Source of the DNA: JBKQVT01 sp963727245
Lineage (GTDB): Bacteria; Planctomycetota; Planctomycetia; Pirellulales; Thermoguttaceae
Length of the DNA: 64,000 bases
NCBI GenBank assembly: GCA_963727245.1
Contig: CAVSFO010000011.1
Coordinates: 186,001 to 250,000 of the forward strand
Direction: 5' to 3'
A program made the translations under genes and the position numbers. The notes under the pieces are model-generated. The model worked only from the letters and a program-made list of their open reading frames with translations, made no database searches and had not been told where the DNA came from. Positions 16,788-26,545 of the stretch are shown piece by piece. Numbering within the stretch: the first letter of the stretch is position 1; every line of letters starts with the position of its first letter.

Positions 16788-19413
16788 ATGCCAGACCCAA
16801 CCGCCGCAAACTTGGAAGCCTATCTGCCGCGGTTCGGGCTCTCGTCGTTTCGCCACGGCCAGAAGGAAGTCATCTCGACCGTCCTGGCAGGACGCGATTG
16901 CCTGTGCGTCATGCCCACCGGCGGCGGCAAGAGCCTCTGCTACCAACTCGCGGCCCTGGTCCTCGACGGGCTGACGCTGGTCGTCTCGCCGCTGATCGCG
17001 CTGATGAAGGACCAGGTCGATCAACTGCAAGCGCTGGGGCTGCCGGTGTCGCTCATCAACAGCACCCTGCCGATGGCCGAGCAGTACGCCCGGCTGGACC
17101 AGATGGCGGCCGGCCAATTCCGCCTGGTCTACGTGGCGCCGGAGCGTTTTCGCAGCGGGCGGTTTCTCGAGGCGATCCGGGCGGCGGGGCTGGCGCTGCT
17201 GGCCGTCGACGAGGCCCATTGCATCAGCGAGTGGGGGCACGATTTCCGGCCCGATTACGCCCGGCTGGGCTACTTCCGCAAGCTGCTGGGCAATCCGACG
17301 ACCATCGCCCTGACCGCCACGGCCACCGACCGCGTGCGCCGCGACATCATCGAGCAGTTGGCCTTGCACGAGCCGAAGAGTTTTTTCGCCGGCTTCGAGC
17401 GGCCCAACCTGTTCTACGAGGTGCAGTGTCCGCCCAAGGAGCGGCAAAAGGAAGACCTCCTGGTGAAGTTCCTGCAAGAGACGCCGGGCTCCGGCATCAT
17501 CTACGCCTCGACGCGGAAACGGACCGAGGAGGTGGCCGAGGTCGTGCGCGCGCCGGACACGGCGGTCCTCGACGGTCTATCACGCCGGCCTGCTGGGCGA
17601 CGACCGCCGCCAGGCCCAGGAGGCCTTCATGCAGGGGCGGATCGAGATCGTCGCCGCCACCAACGCCTTCGGCATGGGCATCGACAAGGCCGACGTCCGC
17701 TTCGTGGTCCACTACAATCTGCCCGGCAGCCTGGAAGCCTATTACCAGGAGGCCGGCCGCGCCGGACGCGACGGCCAGCCGGCCCGCTGCCTGATGCTCT
17801 ACCACGCCTCGGACCGCTTCATCCAGGAGTATTTCATCGAAAACGCCTACCCCGGCCGCGACAACGTCGCCGCCGTGTACGAGTTTCTCAGCGGGCTGGA
17901 CGACGATCCGATTCAGTTGACCCAGCAGGAAGTCAAGGAGCAGCTCGGACTGTCCATCGGCAACGAAGGGGTGGGCAATTGCGAGCAACTGCTGGAAAGC
18001 GCCGGCGTCCTGGAGCGGTTGGTCTCCGCGCAGAACCTGGCGGCCGTGCGGCTGGACAGCGACTTGCCCACCCTGGTCGACCTCTTGCCCAAGCAGGCGA
18101 AAGTCCGCCGCCGCGTGCTCCAGGCCGTCGAGCGCCTGGTGGGGTCGCGGCGGAACGAGTTCGTCCAGTTCCAGCCCCGCACCCTGGCGGCGGACACGGA
18201 TATGGACGCCGATGCGATCGCCGCTGCGCTGCGCGAGTTGAACCAGTTGGCGTCGTTCACCTACGTGCCGCCGTTTCGCGGCCGGGCCATCCGCATGATC
18301 CGCCGCAACGTCCCCTTTGACCAACTGGACATCGACTTTGCCGAGCAGGAGGCCCGCAAAGCGGACGAATACGAGAAACTCAACAAGGTGATCCGGTTCG
18401 CGCTGGGCGGCTCCTGCCGGCAGGGGGAAATCCTCAAGTATTTCGGCGAAGAGGACGCCCCGCGCTGCGGCCACTGCGACAATTGCCGCCGCAACGGCCC
18501 CCAGGAGGCCTCGCCGCGGCAAGGGGACCGGCAGCCCGCGGCGGCGGCGACCGACGCCGCCGTCGTGGAGACAGTGCGGATCATCCTCAGCGGCGTCGCC
18601 CGCATCGTGGCCCGCTTCCCCTGCGGCAAGAACCTCATCGCGCAGATGCTCTGCGGATCGGGGTCCGTCCGCATGAGCAAGCTGAGGCTGAACCAACTCA
18701 GTACCTTCGGACTGCTGGCGCACTTGAAGCAGACGGAGGTCGTTACGCTGATCGAAGCCCTGATTGCCACCGGCTACTTGCAGCAGTCCGACCTGGACCG
18801 CTTTCGCCCCGTGGTGGAACTGACGGAGCTGGGCAACGAGGTGATGCGCGGCCAGCAGCCGCTCGGCGCGCGGCTGCCGATCCCGGCCGAGGTGCTCTGC
18901 AAGCTGCGGGCGCCGCGTCCGGGATTCGTGCCCAAGGCCGTTCCGCCGGTGCCGGCCCCCTTGCCGGAGACGAGCGTTCAGGACACCACACCAGCCCGAA
19001 TCGCAACACCAGCCCGAAGCGCAAGCGAGGGAGCGAGTATGGCAAACCCCGGCACAGCGCCCGCTGGCTCGCACATCGGGCCGGCGTCGAGCCGGCCGCC
19101 GCACTACTGGACCTGGCGGCTCTTGTCGGCCGGCTTCAGGCTGGACGAGTGCGCGGCAACGCGGGGCCTGAGCGCCGAAGCGGTGTTGGATCACGTGTTG
19201 CGGGCGATCGAGGAGGGCTGGCCGGTCGAGGCCCGCTGGTGCCTGGGACCGGAACTGCTCTCTGCGGTGGCGGCCACGGTGGGCCAGGACGAGCCGCGGC
19301 AAATCCGTCCCCTCTTGGCGCAATTGCCGCCGGGGACGACGTACCAGCAGGTCGAGATCTTTCTGAAATGCCGCCGCGCAGGCTCCTCAAAGGGGCGCAA
19401 TCGGGTAGAATAG
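16788..19413 (+). CDS. recQ: RecQ-type ATP-dependent DNA helicase with C-terminal helix-turn-helix-like extension (frameshift near 17550)
   Basis: RecQ unwinds DNA 3' to 5' in recombination repair. From ATG 16788 the motifs run in order: Walker A VMPTGGGKSLCYQ (K48), TLVVSPLIALMKDQVDQLQA, DEAH at 141-144 (LLAVDEAHCISEWGHDF), ALTATATDRVR, then after the frameshift MQGRIEIVAATNAFGMGIDK and YYQEAGRAGRDGQPA. The RQC zinc site ends CGHCDNC. The join restores VYHAGLLGDDRRQAQEAFMQ; one base is out of register at 17540-17575. At about 870 residues it is longer than E. coli RecQ (~610). The extra C-terminal part contains a winged-helix-like region and a Pro/Ala linker translated from a dispersed repeat (18985-19036). 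The linker separates the last ~110 residues, which look like a helix-turn-helix domain. Confidence 0.9.
18985..19036 (+). repeat. ACCAGCCCGAAGCGCAAGCGAGGGAG repeat inside recQ
   Basis: A widespread planctomycete-type intergenic motif (ACCAGCCCGAA, GCGCAAGCGAGGGAG) appears in frame within the coding sequence and is translated as PARIATPARSASEGASM. Confidence 0.6.
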
Positions 19414-19456
19414 CGTGCCACCACAACCTGGACCTTCGCACATTGCGGATACAAAG

Positions 19457-19647
19457 TCCCCTCTCCCTCCGGGAGAGGGTTAGGATTCAAGAGTCCCCTC
19501 TCCCTCCGGGAGAGGGTTAGGGTGAGGGCTTTGGATCGAACGGTGCGTTGCCTTGCTTGTGCGTTGCTCCCAAGCCCTCACCCCCGGCCCCTCTCCCGAA
19601 GGGAGAGGGGAGGAATTGAGGTCCCCTCGCCTTCCGGGAGAGGGGAG
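19457..19647. repeat. Four CCCTCTCCC...GGGAGAGGG palindromes
   Basis: Copies at ~19458-19480, 19494-19517, 19578-19610 and 19622-19646 fill most of the recQ-ftsH gap. Spacing is irregular. Relatives occur at 28095-28111 and inside the GH31 gene at 57684-57732. Confidence 0.75.
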
Positions 19648-19747
19648 AAATCGGCAAACGTCCCAGTGAGCCTGCGTCGCGGGATGAACCCCGCCGCGGT
19701 GCCCCGAACCCGAACTGGCGGGATCAACCCCGCCGCTGCGCATCAAA

Positions 19748-21700
19748 ATGCCCACACCACCTCGGAAGGATGCCTTGCCGGAAAAGCCCGCCGTGCCGCC
19801 GCCGCGGCGAAACTCGTCGCTGCCCTGGCTGATCCTGGTGCTGACGCTGGTGCTGCTGCTGGTCGTCTACAATCGCGAGACCGGCGGGGTGTCGGAGATC
19901 AGTTACGGCACCTTCCGCCGCGAACTGGACAAGACCCCGCCGAACGTGGCCAAGGTTGAGATTCAGGGGCGCGGGTGGTGGGCGAATTTAAGGCCCCGCT
20001 GCCCGATCCTAGCGGCAAGAAGGACCGCAACGGCCGGGTGGTGATGCTGGAAAAGAAGTTCGCCACCACGCTGCCGCTGGGCGCGCTGTCGGACCGTCGT
20101 CTCGACGACCTCTTGCTGGAGAAACTGAAGGACAACTACTCGGTGGTCGAGGCCAGCGACGGCACGCGGTCGATGATGATGTTTTCCTTGTTGTTGATGG
20201 GGGGATTGCTGCTGGTCATGTGGTTGTTCCTGCGCCGCTCGCGGGAGTCGCTCTTCGGCGGCCTGATGGGCGGGTTCAGCAAGAGCCCGGCCAAGCGCTA
20301 TCAGATGGGCGATCGGCCGGTGACTTTCGACGACGTGGCCGGCCTCGAGGGCGTGAAGCGGGAGCTGGAGGAAATCGTCGAGTTCCTCAAGAGCCCGGAG
20401 AAGTTCCAGCGTCTTGGCGGCCGGGTGCCCCGGGGCGTGCTGCTGATGGGGCCGCCGGGGGCGGGCAAGACGTTGCTGGCCCGCGCCGTGGCCGGCGAAG
20501 CGGGCGTACCCTTCTTCTCGGTCAGCGGCTCGGAGTTCATGCAGATGTTCGTGGGCGTGGGCGCCGGCCGGGTCCGCGACCTGTTCGCCACCGCCAAGGA
20601 ACACGCCCCCTCGATGCTCTTCATCGACGAGATCGACGCCGTCGGCCGGCACCGCGGCACCGGCCTGGGCGGCAGCCAGGAGGAACGCGAGCAAACGCTC
20701 AACCAGATCCTCAGCGAGATGGACGGCTTCACCCAGACCGAATCGGTGATCATCATGGCGGCCACCAACCGCCCCGACATGCTCGATCCCGCCCTGCTGC
20801 GTCCGGGCCGCTTCGACCGCCACATCGTCGTCGATCGGCCCAGCTACCAGGGGCGGCTGGCCATCTTCCGCGTCCATACCCGCAACGTGCCCCTGGCCGG
20901 CGACGTCGACCTGGAGCGGCTGGCCGCCGGCACGGTCGGACTGACCGGCGCCGATATCCGCAACCTGGTCAACGAGGCCGCCCTCTGGGCCAGCCGGCAC
21001 AACAAGGAAGACGTTGACATGAGCGACTTCGAGTACGCCCGCGACAAGGTCCTCATGGGCGTCAAGCGCGACGAAGTCCTCACCGGCAAGGAGAAGTCGA
21101 TGACGGCCTATCCACGAGGCGGGCCACGCCCTGCTGGCCTGGCTGGTGCCCGGCATCGATCACCTCCACAAGGTCTCGATCATCCCCCGCGGCCGGGCCT
21201 TGGGCGCCACCCAACTGCTGCCCGAGGAAGACCGCTTCAACGTCAGCGAAGGCGAGTTGCAGACCCGGCTGTTGTTCCTGCTGGGGGGCCGCAGCGCCGA
21301 AAAGCTCGTCTTCGACGAGTTCAGCGCCGGCGCCGAAGACGATCTGAATAAGGCCACGCTGATCGCCCGCCGCATGGTCACCCATTGGGGCATGAGCGAG
21401 CGGCTCGGACCGGTCGCCTTCCGCGACAGCGAAGAGCATCCCTTCCTGGGCAAGGAAATTTCCATCGCGGCCCCGCGGCAATTCAGCGAGCATACGGCGC
21501 AGGTGATCGACGAAGAGGTCATCCGCATTCTCCGCACGGCCGCGGAGCGGGCCCTGGAATTGCTCCGCGCCAATCGCGACAAGCTCGATCTGCTGGCCCA
21601 CACGCTGGAGAAGGAAGAGACCGTCGACGACCACACCGTCGAGGAGTTGATCGGGCCGCCGGCCTCCAGGGCGTCCGACAAACCGCCCGGGCAGCCGTAG
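19748..21700 (+). CDS. ftsH: ATP-dependent zinc metalloprotease FtsH (two frameshifts)
   Basis: FtsH is a membrane-anchored AAA protease that degrades unfolded membrane proteins and regulators. Visible in order: TM1 (LPWLILVLTLVLLLVVYN), periplasmic loop, TM2 (MMMFSLLLMGGLLLVMWLFL), Walker A GPPGAGKT, Walker B MLFIDEIDAVG, SRH region IIMAATNRPDMLDPALLRPG, and the protease site HEAGH with HKVSIIPRGRALG. The first frameshift (~19965) fits loss of one G in the GGGG run. The second is a one-base C insertion at 21112-21113 (TATCCACGAG for TATCACGAG) and falls exactly on the HEAGH zinc motif. Both are best read as assembly errors in an essential gene. The start ATG at 19748 gives a normal cytoplasmic N-terminus. 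Confidence 0.95.
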
Positions 21701-21797
21701 GCGGTTGAACGGGGATGGTCGCCCGCCCCTGCCCCCCCCGACGCAGTCGGGGGGCTTTTCTCCGGCCCCTGGCCCCTGGTCCCTGGTCCCTTGGCCC

Positions 21798-22250
21798 CTA
21801 TCCCTTGCCGTTGCGGTGTTCGAGGGCCGCGATCTTGTCGATGCGGCGGGCGTGGCGGCCGCCCTCGAAGGGCGTGTGCAGCCAGATTTCCACCAGCCGG
21901 TCCACCAGCCGCTCGCCCAGCATGTCGCTGGAGAGGCAGAGGACGTTCAAATCGTTGTGGCGGCGGCTCAATTCGGCCGTCACGTCGTCATAGCAGGGCG
22001 CGGCGCGGACGCCGGGGACCTTGTTGGCCGCGATGCACATGCCCAGACCGGAGCCGCAGATCAGAATGCCCCGCTCCACTTCGCCGCCGCCGACTTTGCG
22101 GGCGACGATCAGGGCGACATCCGGATAATCGACGTCCTCGTGGCCGTAGCTGCCCACGTCGATGACCTCTTCGCCCAATCTGGTGAGCAGCTCCACCAGT
22201 TTCGCCCGCATGTCCACACCCCGGTGGTCACTCCCGACCGCGATCCGCAT
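21798..22250 (-). CDS. rpiB: Ribose-5-phosphate isomerase B
   Basis: RpiB interconverts ribose-5-phosphate and ribulose-5-phosphate in the pentose phosphate pathway. The 150-residue protein begins MRIAVGSDHRG (D8 and H9 bind substrate in the family). It carries the active-site Cys in LICGSGLGMCIAANK (C65) and ends with the expected helix after IDKIAALE. Length and motifs are standard. It converges with ftsH across a GGGGCCA-type tract. Confidence 0.94.
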   Translation of the reverse strand: MRIAVGSDHRGVDMRAKLVELLTRLGEEVIDVGSYGHEDVDYPDVALIVARKVGGGEVERGILICGSGLGMCIAANKVPGVRAAPCYDDVTAELSRRHNDLNVLCLSSDMLGERLVDRLVEIWLHTPFEGGRHARRIDKIAALEHRNGKG

Positions 22251-22619
22251 GGTAGCGATTCTCCTCCCGCCATCCGTCCCGACAGTGCGCTGTCGGCGGC
22301 CGGGCCTTCGACCTTACGCAACGGAAACTTAGTATAACAATCGATGGCAAAAAACGCAATCAGGATACACCACGCAGAGGGGTATGCTTGTAGCCGATCT
22401 CTTACCGGTCGGGCGCGGAGCACTGGTCGGGACAGCAATGCTATCTGGGCCAGTGTACATTCAAGGTCTGGCTCCGTGGGGTCCGGTTTGGGGAAGCTCT
22501 GGGGATAACCCAAGGCCAGATCGGATGTTACGACCGGCGGTCATTGGCGGGTCGCGCGAGATTTCTTCGCGGCGGTTTCTGAAAAGAATAGTAACTAGGT
22601 AGTGCTATTTACAAAATCG
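22251..22619. other. Intergenic, no gene seen
   Basis: Spacer between rpiB and the third PEP-CTERM gene. An open frame at 22384-22602 lacks a ribosome site and any recognisable motif. Confidence 0.35.
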
Positions 22620-22730
22620 TTGACACGGTTGTAGCGATGGGGTAAGTTGACGGCAATGTTGGCGCAGTTACCAAACGGGCATCTCGCCCGTTCTGCCCAA
22701 CTAGCATCGACGTAACCGTGAGGCAGCGTT
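22620..22730 (+). promoter_or_regulatory. Possible promoter and leader of the third PEP-CTERM gene
   Basis: TTGACA (22620-22625) and TAAGTT (22643-22648) are 17 bases apart. Downstream at 22721-22730 lies GAGGCAGCGT, the decamer that is also in the leaders of the other two PEP-CTERM genes. Its distance to the ATG is 202 bases here against 198 and 199 there. A GGGC-type hairpin lies at 22677-22692. Confidence 0.4.
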
Positions 22731-22932
22731 TGGTTTCGGGAATCGCTTGGCCTGTCGGGCTGGCGACCTTAACGACCTAGCTGGACATTGCCGGCCGCTT
22801 CGGAGCGGCCCTCTCGGCAATGGCTGCCTTAACTGCGAAGGGTTCCTGGCTCACGGCTTGCCGAGCGCCGTCCTGAACATTGGCACCCGTTTTTGGTCCC
22901 GGACGCATTCAAAACATTGCGAGGAGACTTGC

Positions 22933-23607
22933 ATGACCCGCCCTTTATTCATCGCTATCGCTATCTTCGGAATACTTGTCGGGGGACGCGCTGGGGAAGC
23001 TCTGGCAGAGACCTTGGGGCCCTTCAGTGCGGTTGTCCCTGTTATACGGACGGACTGGACCAACGGCACCTTGTCTTTCCCGCAGTTCAATCCGGCCCTG
23101 GGAACGCTGACCGCAGTCACCATCACGCTCAGCGGCACCCTCGATACCACGCTGACCGTGACGAACCAGGGCAGCTCGAACTCGTCGGGCAGTGCCACGA
23201 CGGAAGTGCAGGTGAGCGTTTTGGACACGGACAATGATCTGGCCGGCGACAGCCCGCAACTGGACTTCTTCTCTGCTTCGTTCCCTTATCGCAATCTCGG
23301 CCCCGGCGACAGCGTCGAGTCCGGACTGCTCACGGCCGCGGAGACCAGCACCTTCGGGTACACGGACGCAGGCACCTTGGGCGAGTTCACCGGAACCGGC
23401 GATATCAGCTTGACCGGCTCCACTGTGACGTACACCTTGCTGCGGTACACCGGCGGCAACACGGACGCCACGCAAGTGACCTCTGCGGGCCTCGATGGGC
23501 TGGTCACTTACACCTATTCCGCCATCGTTCCCGAGCCCGGCACGCTCTGGCTGGCGCTGGCGGGCCTGGTGTTTGCGGGCCTGGCCGTCGCGATCCGCCG
23601 CAGATAG
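22933..23607 (+). CDS. PEP-CTERM protein with choice-of-anchor E-like domain
   Basis: The start ATG at 22933 follows GAGGAG. A signal peptide (FIAIAIFGILVGGRAGEALA) leads into a beta-rich domain. Its opening (TDWTNGTLSFPQFNPALGTL, then TAVTITLSGTL) matches the domain named choice-of-anchor E, found on exported proteins with PEP-CTERM or other anchors. The C-terminus has VPEPGTLWLALAGLVFAGLA then AIRRR. The frame is intact. The function beyond surface display is unknown. It shares a decamer in its leader with the other two PEP-CTERM genes in the window. Confidence 0.85.
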   Translation: MTRPLFIAIAIFGILVGGRAGEALAETLGPFSAVVPVIRTDWTNGTLSFPQFNPALGTLTAVTITLSGTLDTTLTVTNQGSSNSSGSATTEVQVSVLDTDNDLAGDSPQLDFFSASFPYRNLGPGDSVESGLLTAAETSTFGYTDAGTLGEFTGTGDISLTGSTVTYTLLRYTGGNTDATQVTSAGLDGLVTYTYSAIVPEPGTLWLALAGLVFAGLAVAIRRR

Positions 23608-23671
23608 CAGCCTCCGCCGCTGGCGCAGGGCGTGAGTCCCGTCGGCGAATTTTCAGACTACCCCGCGGCCC

Positions 23672-24666
23672 TCAGCCCAACAGCATGGTGGCAAGCCCGA
23701 GATAATAGATGAGCGTGGCAACGTCGGTCATCGCCAGGGCGATGGGACCGGAGGCCACGCGCGGGTCGCGCCGCGCGGCGCAGGGCCAACGGCACCGAGA
23801 GGCCGAACACGGTGGCGGTCGTGATCGACAGGGCGATGCTGACCAGGATGACCAGGGCCAGGAGGGCTGCCCGGTGCCAGGCGATGGCCGCCATGCCGAC
23901 AAGCCCGCCGCAGGCCAGCCCGAGGCGCCAGCCCGATCGTGGCTTCGCGTCGCAGCCGGCGAAGAATGCTGCGCCATGGAAACCTTCCCGAGTCGTGAGC
24001 CTGGATCGCCAGCGTGAGGGACTGGATGCTGACGCTTTCGGCCAAGGCCAGGACGACGGGGATGAACATCGCCAGCACGATCACGTCGGCCATCACGTGC
24101 TGGAAGAGGGCCGCCACCGCGGCGCAGGCCAGCCCGCCGCCGATGTTGCAGAGCAGCCAGGGGAAGCGGCCGCGGAAGGCCGTCGCCACGGACGCCTGCG
24201 GGGCCCGGCCCAGGCGCACGCCGATGAGTTGGAAGACGTTTTCGTTCTCTTCGCGGCGGACCAGGTCGGAAATTTCGTCCGTGTACAACTCGACGTCGAG
24301 CACGCCCACGATCCGCCGCTGGGGATCGACGACCGGCAGCGCCAGGAAGCGGTGCAAAACGAAGAACTCGCAGGCGTCCAGCAGCGTCGCCGTGGCCGGC
24401 AGGGCGACAACCTGCCGCACCATGATGTCGGCAAGCGGGGTCTCCGGCGGGTTGAGCAACAGGCGCCTGGTGGGGATGACGCCTTGCAGCCGGTCCTGCT
24501 GGTCGACCACGTAGAAATAGATGATGCGGCCCTCGACGCCGCTGGTCTGCACGCGCTTCAAGGCTTCCCCCACCGTTTCGCCGACGAGGAGGCGGACGAA
24601 ATTCTGGTGGGCGTGGCTGGCCACCGAATCGCTCAGGTGCTGGTCAGAAACGGATTTTGCCATCAT
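23672..24666 (-). CDS. mgtE: Short MgtE-type divalent cation transporter (two frameshifts)
   Basis: The start ATG at 24666 follows AAAAGGA. Residues ~30-150 form a CBS-domain pair (GRIIYFYVVDQQDRLQGVIP; VVDPQRRIVGVLDVELY). The MgtE integral-membrane domain follows: LFQHVMADVIVLAMFIPVVL, then ALAESVSIQSLTLAIQ. The frame changes near 23925, after which WHRAALLALVILVSIALSIT reads correctly, and again near 23775, ending PIALAMTDVATLIYYLGLAT. The N-terminal superhelical domain of classical MgtE (Mg sensing together with CBS) is missing, so regulation must rest on the CBS pair. Mg2+ or Co2+ import is expected from the family. Confidence 0.85.
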
Positions 24667-24716
24667 TCAGGTCCTTTTCACATGGCTTGGCGCGGCGATC
24701 GGGCCGGTGCTCGAAG

Positions 24717-25469
24717 TCACTTCGCGCCGGCTCCCACATAGATCGCCACTTCGCTCATTGCGATCACGTTCCAGACGACGTGCATCGCCAGCGGAACATA
24801 GAGCGAATCGCTTTTCAGCCGCGCCGCTCCCAACAGCAGCCCGCCCAGAAAAATGACCGTTACGTCAAACAGCGGATAGTTGGCGTGCAACGCCGACCAG
24901 GCCAGCGACGAAATCAGGATCGCCCCGATCGGTCCGACGCGGGAATCCCGAAGCCCTTTGAAGAGAAAGCCTCGGAAAAGGACCTCCTCGCCCAGGGGCG
25001 CGGCAACGATGATCGCCAGCCACAAAAGCGGCATGAAGCCGGCGCTCCGGTAGGCGTCGACCATGAACCGTGTCGCCGGCCTACCCAAGAGAAAAGAGAG
25101 AACTTCTGAACACGAAATCAAGGCCACCACGGCCAACGTCCACTTGACGTACTGACCCCGGGTTGGACTGTGAAGACCGAAGTAGTCCCTGATCGACGGT
25201 CCTCTGCCAGTCCATGCAAAGAGCACCGCGGCTGCAACGGCAAACGGCGTCGAGAAACAGGTTGCCAAGGCGAGCATCAGCCCGTTGTTCTCCAACGACC
25301 GCACGTTCATGCCCGGATGCCCCGCCATGGCCACAGCGAAGAAGGCGACGACGACTATCACTTGAACAGCCAGCAAAATGACCACGGCCAGCAAGGAGAA
25401 CCCCATGGTGGCCCAGAAGCCCCACGGCGGCCGGGCCGGCGGGCTGATCTCTTGAGAAGGCATGTCCAC
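24717..25469 (-). CDS. CPBP-family intramembrane metalloprotease
   Basis: The membrane protein has about seven hydrophobic segments. It carries the CPBP (Abi/CAAX-protease) glutamate motif APLGEEVLFRGFLFKGLR (E161, E162, R166) and the later His motifs SSLAWSALHANYPL and MHVVWN. These residues form the active site in the family, which includes type-II CAAX prenyl proteases and bacteriocin-immunity-like proteins; the substrate cannot be told. The start is GTG at 25469 with GGGAG eight bases upstream; an in-frame ATG two codons on is possible. It lies directly after a short remnant ORF whose stop is only three bases upstream of the GTG. Confidence 0.85.
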   Translation of the reverse strand: MDMPSQEISPPARPPWGFWATMGFSLLAVVILLAVQVIVVVAFFAVAMAGHPGMNVRSLENNGLMLALATCFSTPFAVAAAVLFAWTGRGPSIRDYFGLHSPTRGQYVKWTLAVVALISCSEVLSFLLGRPATRFMVDAYRSAGFMPLLWLAIIVAAPLGEEVLFRGFLFKGLRDSRVGPIGAILISSLAWSALHANYPLFDVTVIFLGGLLLGAARLKSDSLYVPLAMHVVWNVIAMSEVAIYVGAGAK

Positions 25470-25472
25470 TGC

Positions 25473-25559
25473 TTATTCTCCCAGGTAATACGGGACCGCC
25501 AGCCGCTGAAACTCGCTCACCACGGGCACCAGGGCCGCCACCGCGTCGAGAGGCAACAT
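25473..25559 (-). pseudogene. 28-residue N-terminal remnant of a nucleotidyltransferase-like protein
   Basis: ATG at 25559 follows GGGGAAG and encodes a peptide ending LVPVVSEFQRLAVPYYLGE, then TAA. The segment EFQRLAVPYYLG resembles the first beta-strand region of proteins in which a GGS nucleotidyltransferase motif follows; here a stop replaces it. It is translationally coupled to the gene at 25563, with three bases between stop and ATG. It could be a leftover of a deleted gene or a small coupled ORF. Confidence 0.4.
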
Positions 25560-25562
25560 GGA

Positions 25563-25823
25563 CTACTTCCCCTTCAAGTATTCGCGCAGCCGGGAGGCGA
25601 GTTCCTCGCCGTAAAAGAGATGGACGCACTTCAAGTCGAGTTCGGCCGCGGTCAAATCCGGATTCGCCTCGGCGATGGCCCGTCGCGACAGGCTGATGGT
25701 CATCGCCGTCAGCGACCACGCCCGCGCCAATCGTTCCGCGGTCGTCATGTTGCGGAGCAACTCGATTTGCACCTGTTCCGCTTCCGGGTGCGTGTCGGTA
25801 AGACGGTTTTTCATCCGATCCAT
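25563..25823 (-). CDS. Small conserved protein, 86 aa, partner of the nucleotidyltransferase
   Basis: The start ATG at 25823 has GGGAGG seven bases upstream; a longer frame to 25898 overlaps the upstream gene. The protein is all-helical by composition (RNMTTAERLARAWSLTAMTI; DLKCVHLFYGEELASRLREY). I do not recognise it by name. It follows the nucleotidyltransferase gene with two bases between stop and start, so the two are co-translated. Such pairing of a small helical protein with a nucleotidyltransferase is seen in toxin-antitoxin systems of the MNT/HEPN and AbiE kinds, but no HEPN RX4-6H motif is visible. Confidence 0.55.
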   Translation of the reverse strand: MDRMKNRLTDTHPEAEQVQIELLRNMTTAERLARAWSLTAMTISLSRRAIAEANPDLTAAELDLKCVHLFYGEELASRLREYLKGK

Positions 25824-25825
25824 TC

Positions 25826-26423
25826 TCACGCCTCCCGGTCGCGGGTGTCGATCAGTTGCCGCAAGCGCGCGGAAAGTTCCGCGGGGAACCGGCCGCACCA
25901 GGTTTCATCGATCAGCCCGACCTCCAGCAGGTCGAGCAAGTGGACTTGGTCCTTGAGGCGAAAGGAGGTCAGTTTCATGCGGACCAGGGCCTCCAGCGTG
26001 GGCACGGCGAATTCGGGTCCGGAGAGCGACTCGCTGAGTTCGGGGGCGGGGAGCAGGTAATCCGGCCGCGCCTTCTCCCCGGCAAAGAGCACGCGGACCG
26101 CGCTTCGCACCGACCCTTGCGGCCCGTCCAGGAACAGGTCGACCCCGGCGACATTCTGGTGGATGAAACCGACGCCGCCGAGTGCGGCGGTCACGCGATC
26201 GAAATCCTGCCGCCGGACGAGCAGGTCCACGTCCTTGGTGTTCCGCACGGCTTCCCGATCGACCCGCGCGACCCAGGCGGCCACCGCGTTGCCGCCCACG
26301 ACGACGCAGGAAATTCCCGCGCTGTTGCAGTGCGCCGGCCGCACGACAGGCGCGCTCTCGAACGTCTTCCACGGCCGCCACCATCCTTTCCCAAGAGAAG
26401 TCCTTCAAGACCACCGCGTTCAT
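25826..26423 (-). CDS. Nucleotidyltransferase-fold protein (frameshift near 26323)
   Basis: The start ATG at 26423 has GGGAG eight bases upstream and opens MNAVVLKDFSWERMVAAVED. After a one-base register change near 26323 it continues AGISCVVVGGNAVAAWVARV and NTKDVDLLVRRQDFDRVTAA. The GGNAVAAW and KDVDLLV segments are the GG...(D/E)xD pattern of minimal nucleotidyltransferases (AbiEii/MNT-like). The middle and end (LVRMKLTSFRLKDQVHLLDL; LSARLRQLIDTRD) are typical of that group. Substrate unknown. It is the first gene of a tight operon with the 86-residue protein and the 28-residue remnant. Confidence 0.7.
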
Positions 26424-26545
26424 ACTGCCATCTCCCGTGTTCGACTCGCTCCCTGCCCCCTCCCGCGATTGCGCCATTCCCACCTGCCGCAACCGGCGGG
26501 CGCTGCAATCCCTGGCCCCTGGTCCCCGGCCCCTGGCCCCTCCCC

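Noticed and set aside
17497..19323. 608-codon minus-strand frame opposite recQ
   Set aside because: Low-information Arg/Ala/Gln-rich translation opposite conserved helicase motifs.
19457..19647. Regular palindromes that could suggest a CRISPR array
   Set aside because: Spacing is irregular, units are palindromic and differ in length, and there are no cas genes.
22384..22602. 72-codon plus-strand frame
   Set aside because: No ribosome site or recognisable motif; lies in a promoter-like spacer.
22885..22900. Sigma-54 promoter (TGGCAC...) before the third PEP-CTERM gene
   Set aside because: The -12 GC element is absent at the required spacing.
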